Below, one piece after another: positions 14,003 to 17,725 of a stretch of 17,725 nucleotides of DNA (position 1 is the first letter of the stretch; every line of letters begins with the position of its first letter). The position numbers were made by a program, and so were the translations under genes. The notes under the pieces are model-generated. The model saw only the letters and a program-made list of their open reading frames with translations. It had not been told where the DNA came from and ran no database searches. Source of the stretch: an uncultured Paracoccus sp. (lineage in GTDB: Bacteria > Pseudomonadota > Alphaproteobacteria > Rhodobacterales > Rhodobacteraceae); the NCBI RefSeq assembly GCF_946221145.1, contig NZ_CAMIOH010000049.1:1-17725 (forward strand). Reading direction: 5' to 3'.

Positions 14003-15285
14003 CCGCTATTCCCGATGAGGATGTCCTGCCCACCTATCGGCCGGTTTTCCTGACCGCGCTTGCGACGATCCTGTTCCTGGTCTGCACGCTGGGCGGTTGG
14101 GGCGTTTCGGCCAGGCTGGACGGCGCCGTCGTGACGCAGGGCGTGGTGCTGGCGGAAACCAAGCGCAAGACGGTGGAAAACCTGGAAGGCGGCATCCTGT
14201 CCGACCTGCTGGTCGCGCCGGGCGACCGCGTCCGGGCCGGCCAGCCCGTGGCCCAGCTGGACACCACCCAGGACCGAGAGCGTCTGATCCAGATGGAGGC
14301 AGAGCGTCTGGCCCTGGTCTTTGATATCTGGCGGCTGGAGGCCGAGGCCCGGGGGCTTCCCCTCGACACTGCACCGCCCGATCCCGATCCGGCCCGAATT
14401 TCTGCGCAGGTCGCCCTGTTCGACGCGCGATTGGCGCTGCATCAGGGGCAGATTGCATCGCTGATGCGCCAGGCCGATCATCTTTCTGCGCAGGCCCAGG
14501 CCAATCGCGCCCAATCCCACGCCGCACAGCGCCAGATCGACAGCTGGTCGCAGGAGCGGGCCAATACCGACGCCTTGGTCGGGCGCGGCGCGGCAACGCC
14601 GCAAAAGCTGCGGGAAATCGACCGAAACCTGTCCGTCCTGGAGGGTGAGCGCGACGAATATGCCAGTCTGGCCCAGGCCAATGACCGCGACAGCGCGCGC
14701 GTCGCCGCCGACATCGCCACCCTGCGCCAGCAGCGCGTGGCCGAAGCGAACGAAAGACTGGCCGAGGCCCGCCGTGTCCTGCCCGGCCTTCAGGCACAGA
14801 TCCGCGCGGCCGAGGATGTCCTGCATCGCCGAACCCTGCGCGCGCCGCAGGATGGGCTGGTGGTCGAAATTCCCATCGTCACGCCTGGCGCGGTGATCGG
14901 ATCAGGGGCGATGGTGATGGAGATCGTGCCCGATGCGGATCCATTGGTCATCCAGGCGCGTCTGCCGCCCGAAGCCATCGACACGGTGCATGTCGGCCGC
15001 AGGGCCCATGTCAGGATGACGGCCTATCGCCGCGCCACCGCCCCGACCATCGACGGTGAGGTGACCTATGTCTCGGCCGACCTGCTGGAGGATCCGCGCG
15101 ATGGCGGCCGCTATTTCGAGGCGCGGGTCCGGCTGGATCAGGCGGCCCTGGACCGGCATCCGGATGTGGCGCTGACCGCGGGGATGCCGGTCGAGGTGGC
15201 GATCCAGACAGGCGAACGGCGGGCAGGCGACTATCTGCTGGAACCGATCCTGCGGCATCTGCGCAAGGCGATGCGGGATGAGTGA
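13999..15285 (+). CDS. HlyD/PrtE-type type I secretion periplasmic adaptor
   Basis: A 428-residue membrane fusion protein. A short cytoplasmic tail (1-15) is followed by one membrane anchor (about 16-36), then the first half of the lipoyl-like domain (TVENLEGGILSDLLVAPGD, 58-76). A long alpha-helical hairpin (about 92-270) is rich in Gln, Ala and Arg and is expected to reach TolC. The second lipoyl half (RRTLRAPQDGLVVEIPIVTPG, within 277-297) and a beta-barrel with PLVIQARLPPEAIDTVHVG (315-333) complete it. The C-terminus GMPVEVAIQTGERRAGDYLL (395-414) is the classical HlyD-family ending. It bridges the ABC exporter and an outer-membrane channel. Its ATG overlaps the ABC stop. No TolC gene follows, so the pair must use a channel encoded elsewhere. 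Confidence 0.95.
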   Translation: MTAIPDEDVLPTYRPVFLTALATILFLVCTLGGWGVSARLDGAVVTQGVVLAETKRKTVENLEGGILSDLLVAPGDRVRAGQPVAQLDTTQDRERLIQMEAERLALVFDIWRLEAEARGLPLDTAPPDPDPARISAQVALFDARLALHQGQIASLMRQADHLSAQAQANRAQSHAAQRQIDSWSQERANTDALVGRGAATPQKLREIDRNLSVLEGERDEYASLAQANDRDSARVAADIATLRQQRVAEANERLAEARRVLPGLQAQIRAAEDVLHRRTLRAPQDGLVVEIPIVTPGAVIGSGAMVMEIVPDADPLVIQARLPPEAIDTVHVGRRAHVRMTAYRRATAPTIDGEVTYVSADLLEDPRDGGRYFEARVRLDQAALDRHPDVALTAGMPVEVAIQTGERRAGDYLLEPILRHLRKAMRDE

Positions 15286-15336
15286 TTTTCTTAACCTTTT
15301 CCGGCGACAATCGTTTCAGGAATCAGGGGGGACGAC

Positions 15337-16143
15337 ATGAACGAAGGCACCTTTACGTTGAAACACGCTGATCTTCCGGCGCTTGACCGGGCCGGCCTGC
15401 GCCTTCCGGGGCTTTTGCAGACCGGCAGGCTTGCCGCAGGTTCACGGATCGAGGGGCCGACCTCGATCATCGCGACGGTCTCGCAGGGCGCATTCATCGA
15501 CATCGGCGCCTTCTGCAATCTCAGCGGCGGGGCGATCAACAACGTGCGCTTCGGGCGCTATTGCTCGATCGCGTCGGGGGTGGTCATCGGGATGCATGAA
15601 CATCCGACGGACTGGCTGACGACCTCTCGGACGGCCTATTTTCCGCAGGTGAACGGCTGGCGCGACCTGGTTGCGCCCGATCGGCAGGACGAAATCCGGC
15701 GCGGCCTGCGCCCGTTCAAGGCAAGCTGCCCGATCACCCAGATCGGCCACGACGTCTGGATCGGGCAGGGCGCCTTTGTCAAATCGGGCATCACCATCGG
15801 CACGGGGTCGATCATCGGCGCGCGGGCGGTGGTGCTGCGCGACGTGCCGCCCTATTCCATCGTGGTCGGAACGCCCGGCCGCGTGGTGCGGCTGCGTTTC
15901 CCCGAGGCGACGGTCGCCCGTCTTCTGGCCCTGGAATGGTGGCGCTATTCCATCTTTGATCTGTTCTCGGCGCCCCTGGACGACATCGACGCAGCCCTGG
16001 ACCGGATCGAGGAGATGGCGGGCGCGGGCCAGCTTGCGCCTTACGAAGGCCCGGTGGTGACGCCTGACGCGTTGCGCGATCCGCAGGGCCTGGCCGCCGA
16101 GCTCGGGACGCGCTTTGCGCAGCCGCTGGCGCGCGCTAGCTGA
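15337..16143 (+). CDS. Hexapeptide-repeat acyltransferase (CatB/VatD-like)
   Basis: A 268-residue left-handed beta-helix protein. Isoleucine/valine-rich hexapeptide turns run from about 40 to 85 (FIDIGAFCNLSGGAINNVRF and RYCSIASGVVIG) and again at 134-182 (ITQIGHDVWIGQGAFVKSGI, IGTGSIIGARAVVLRDV, VGTPGRVVRLRF). The extruded loop GMHEHPTDWLTTS (85-97) carries the histidines used for catalysis in xenobiotic/O-acetyltransferases. Such enzymes typically move acetyl from acetyl-CoA to a sugar hydroxyl. A strong AGGGGGGAC ribosome binding site precedes the ATG, 51 bp after hlyD, so it may belong to the same transcript or have its own promoter. Given the glycosyltransferases upstream, acetylation of a surface sugar is likely; drug acetylation is the alternative. 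The C-terminal 70 residues are a helical extension. Confidence 0.88.
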   Translation: MNEGTFTLKHADLPALDRAGLRLPGLLQTGRLAAGSRIEGPTSIIATVSQGAFIDIGAFCNLSGGAINNVRFGRYCSIASGVVIGMHEHPTDWLTTSRTAYFPQVNGWRDLVAPDRQDEIRRGLRPFKASCPITQIGHDVWIGQGAFVKSGITIGTGSIIGARAVVLRDVPPYSIVVGTPGRVVRLRFPEATVARLLALEWWRYSIFDLFSAPLDDIDAALDRIEEMAGAGQLAPYEGPVVTPDALRDPQGLAAELGTRFAQPLARAS

Positions 16144-16156
16144 GCGGAAACGGCAG

Positions 16157-16173
16157 AAAGCCGAGGTAAAGGA
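16157..16173 (+). repeat. Short direct repeat, copy 1
   Basis: AAAGCCGAGGTAAAGGA lies 14 bp after the acyltransferase stop. A near copy, AAAGCCGACCTAAAGGA, lies at 16450-16466, 48 bp before the next gene; 15 of 17 bases match. The function is unknown. Confidence 0.45.
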
Positions 16174-16232
16174 CACGTATGCCGGGATCACGGGATCAGA
16201 AAGGCGACCCTCTGATGTGTGCATCTGATCTG

Positions 16233-16256
16233 CAGGATGACCACCGCATCATCCTG
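16233..16256 (+). terminator. Perfect 8-bp hairpin after the acyltransferase, possible terminator
   Basis: CAGGATGA (16233-16240) and TCATCCTG (16249-16256) are perfect inverted complements around an 8-base loop, 90 bp after the acyltransferase stop. It is followed by TCGTT, a poor U-tract, so it may be a weak terminator, an mRNA end-stabilising hairpin or an operator. Confidence 0.35.
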
Positions 16257-16449
16257 TCGTTGGCGGTGCCGTGCTGGCCGGTCTTGGGCAGCGGGGCTGC
16301 GAGGATGGCCAGACCTTTGACGCGGTTGTGTCATGTTGCGATTGCCCGCGGGTCCTGCCGCTTTCCCGGCTGGCGTTTGTGGAACTTGGGCCGCAGGGCA
16401 GGGCGCCCGGTCGGGCGACACTGCGGCGTCCCGGTTGAACGGGGCGCAA

Positions 16450-16466
16450 AAAGCCGACCTAAAGGA
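16450..16466 (+). repeat. Short direct repeat, copy 2
   Basis: AAAGCCGACCTAAAGGA, 15 of 17 bases identical to the copy at 16157-16173, sits 48 bp upstream of the start of the anchored module protein. It may be regulatory or a duplication scar. Confidence 0.45.
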
Positions 16467-16513
16467 TTTCCGGTTAGAACAGGGCCGGACCGCATTGCCA
16501 CAAGGATTGCCGG

Positions 16514-17143
16514 ATGACAGACCAGACGCCTATTTCGCCCGCCATGAAAGAGCCTCGTCTTTACGGCGTGGTCGATGTGCTGCGCGCCGACCGTGCGGCG
16601 GGGTGGGTGATCGACCGGACCGACGCCGCGCGCTGCGCGACGGTCGAGTTGCGCCGCGAAGGACGGCTGGTCGGGACCATGACTGCCAATCGCCCGCGCA
16701 AGGATCTGGAACGCCAGGCGGTTGGCACCGGCGCCTATGGCTTTGCCTTTGCCTTCGATCCGCCGCTGGAGGAGGGGATGGAGTTCACCGTGGCCATCAC
16801 TGCCCGATCGCATGACGGGGTCGTGCTGCCCTTGCAGCCCGTCGCAGCCGCGGCGAAGGCGGTCTCGCCCGAGCGAAAGGCGCTTGGCCTGATCCTTGCC
16901 GAACTGGCGGAATTGCGCGATCAGATCACCAGCCTGCGCGCCGAGACGACCGCGGCCGACGCGGATCGCGAGCGATTCCAGAAACGGCTGGAACTTGTGC
17001 AATTGCGGCTTGAACAGGGTATCTCGGCTGTGGATGTTCCCCAAGGCCGCGCGCCCGGCTGGCTGGCCGGTGTGGCGCTGTTCGGCGCTGTCATCGCGGT
17101 CGGATCGCTGGGGGTGGGCATTTTCTCGCTGTGGGGCGGCTGA
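16514..17143 (+). CDS. GW-x-x-D module, coiled coil and C-terminal membrane anchor protein
   Basis: A 209-residue protein with three parts. Residues about 16-95 are one copy of the module also seen in GT2-like protein B: GVVDVLRADRAAGWVIDRTD (18-37), TANRPRKDL (57-65) and GTGAYGFAFAFD (71-82). Residues about 119-169 form a likely coiled coil (AELAELRDQITSLRAE, 129-144). Residues about 183-206 are a single membrane helix (WLAGVALFGAVIAVGSLGVG), leaving only three residues after it, so the protein is tail-anchored with its module in the cytoplasm if no signal peptide acts; none is seen. An AAGGA ribosome binding site lies seven bases before the ATG. It may tether the glycosyltransferases or their product at the inner membrane by a module shared with them. 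I know no named function for this architecture. Confidence 0.82.
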   Translation: MTDQTPISPAMKEPRLYGVVDVLRADRAAGWVIDRTDAARCATVELRREGRLVGTMTANRPRKDLERQAVGTGAYGFAFAFDPPLEEGMEFTVAITARSHDGVVLPLQPVAAAAKAVSPERKALGLILAELAELRDQITSLRAETTAADADRERFQKRLELVQLRLEQGISAVDVPQGRAPGWLAGVALFGAVIAVGSLGVGIFSLWGG

Positions 17144-17725
17144 CGGCAGGGGATCGGTCATCGTGAAGTGCGGCGGCGCGAATGCCGTTACTGGTACCGA
17201 TCCGATGATGTGCGGCACGACTTGCGGGAAAACCCGCGCATCGCGCCGGTCGGCAAGGGCTGGAACGGCGTCACCACGGCCGCCGGTTCGGCGGTGATGG
17301 ACCTCGCCGCTGTCGCGCCATGGTATCTTCGTGCGCGCCAACACGGCGTGACTCCCATAAGGAGCAGCAGCGAAGAGCGCTGAACCGGTCGGCTGAGAGC
17401 CGCAATACGGTTGTGAATCCGCTGGCGGGGCCGGGGGTCACGGCGCAGCAGGGTATGCCCGCATTCGGCGCATCAGGCAGGCTGGCGCAATCGCGCGGTC
17501 TCTGCGCCTGAGACTGCGCGCACTCGTCTCGCACCGGTACCAATAATGTTAGGCCATCATAGTCAAAAGGGTGATCAAGTGACCTATCCTTGGTCGTCTT
17601 CAGAGTGGCCGAGCGCAGCGCCCGCCACGCAGCGAGATTATAAATGCTGCCTAGTCCAAAAATTGTGGCGGAGGCACGGTATAAAAATTCAGCAAAATCG
17701 ACCAAAGTACACCCCCCCTCTGTCC
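17144..17725. other. Right-edge region without a supported gene
   Basis: About 390 bp of GC-rich sequence is followed by an AT-rich tail (about 17540-17725). A hairpin GCGGG-AAAA-CCCGC lies at 17224-17237 without a U-tract on either side. A minus-strand frame is open from 17271 to the window edge, and its first 65 or so codons (VDFAEFLYRASATIFGLGSI onward) look moderately protein-like before becoming arginine- and proline-rich. It could be the start or remnant of a gene entering from the right, but no family is recognised. No transposase, tRNA or attachment site was recognised. Confidence 0.4.

Larger units (their letters stand above)
16144..16513. other. 370-bp intergenic region between acyltransferase and anchored module gene
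   Basis: No convincing gene is present. A 112-codon plus-strand frame (16179-16517) lacks a ribosome binding site and has a composition (tryptophan-, arginine- and glycine-rich) unlike a real protein. The region contains a perfect hairpin at 16233-16256, a 17-bp imperfect direct repeat pair (16157-16173 and 16450-16466), and a TTGACG at about 16317-16322 without a good -10 match. It probably holds the promoter of the gene at 16514. Confidence 0.5.

Noticed and set aside
16179..16517. 112-codon plus-strand frame between acyltransferase and anchored module gene.
   Set aside because: No ribosome binding site, implausible composition, overlaps a hairpin and the next gene's start region.
17271..17705. 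144-codon minus-strand frame at the right edge.
   Set aside because: No recognisable family, TTG start only, and the second half is arginine/proline-rich; kept only as an observation.

Overview
The window is GC-rich, with densely packed genes, ATGA start/stop overlaps, a PrtD/PrtE-type type I secretion pair, RTX proteins and Rhodobacteraceae-style glycosyltransferase modules. Together these suggest an alphaproteobacterium, probably Paracoccus or a related Rhodobacteraceae. This is inferred from gene content and composition; no rRNA or other taxonomic marker is present.

Left part (1-3340). A GYF_2-plus-DUF805 membrane-protein gene (237-911) is broken by two apparent frameshifts and an in-frame TGA. 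Next is a small housekeeping/stress unit: a LysR regulator (2447-3340) divergent from a two-gene operon encoding a DoxX-like membrane protein (1912-2319) and a Xi-class glutathione transferase / glutathionyl-hydroquinone reductase (924-1886). An imperfect inverted repeat just upstream of lysR is a candidate operator.

Centre (3356-15285). Two RTX calcium-binding proteins are transcribed divergently (3356-4546 minus, 4748-5563 plus) from a 201-bp spacer with a perfect 10-bp inverted repeat. One has interrupted repeats; the other is almost entirely a 19-unit unbroken nonapeptide array. Downstream lies a six-gene, translationally coupled operon (5656-15285): GT2-like protein A, GT4 A, GT2-like protein B, GT4 B, a PrtD-type ABC exporter and an HlyD/PrtE-type adaptor. 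The first four genes form an A-B-A-B pattern, as if a (GT2-like + GT4) pair had duplicated. No outer-membrane TolC homologue is in the window.

Right part (15337-17725). A left-handed beta-helix acyltransferase (15337-16143) is followed by a protein with one copy of a GW-x-x-D module, a coiled coil and a C-terminal membrane anchor (16514-17143). Related modules appear to occur twice in GT2-like protein B, tying this gene to the cluster. The last ~580 bp holds no gene I can support and becomes AT-rich towards the edge.

Working model (inference): a cell-surface system in which RTX proteins are exported by the local type I machinery while the glycosyltransferases and acyltransferase build or decorate a surface glycan, or the RTX proteins themselves. 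The unusual points are glycosyltransferases translationally coupled to a type I exporter, the duplicated GT pair, the shared GW-x-x-D module, and a Gln in place of the ABC H-loop His.
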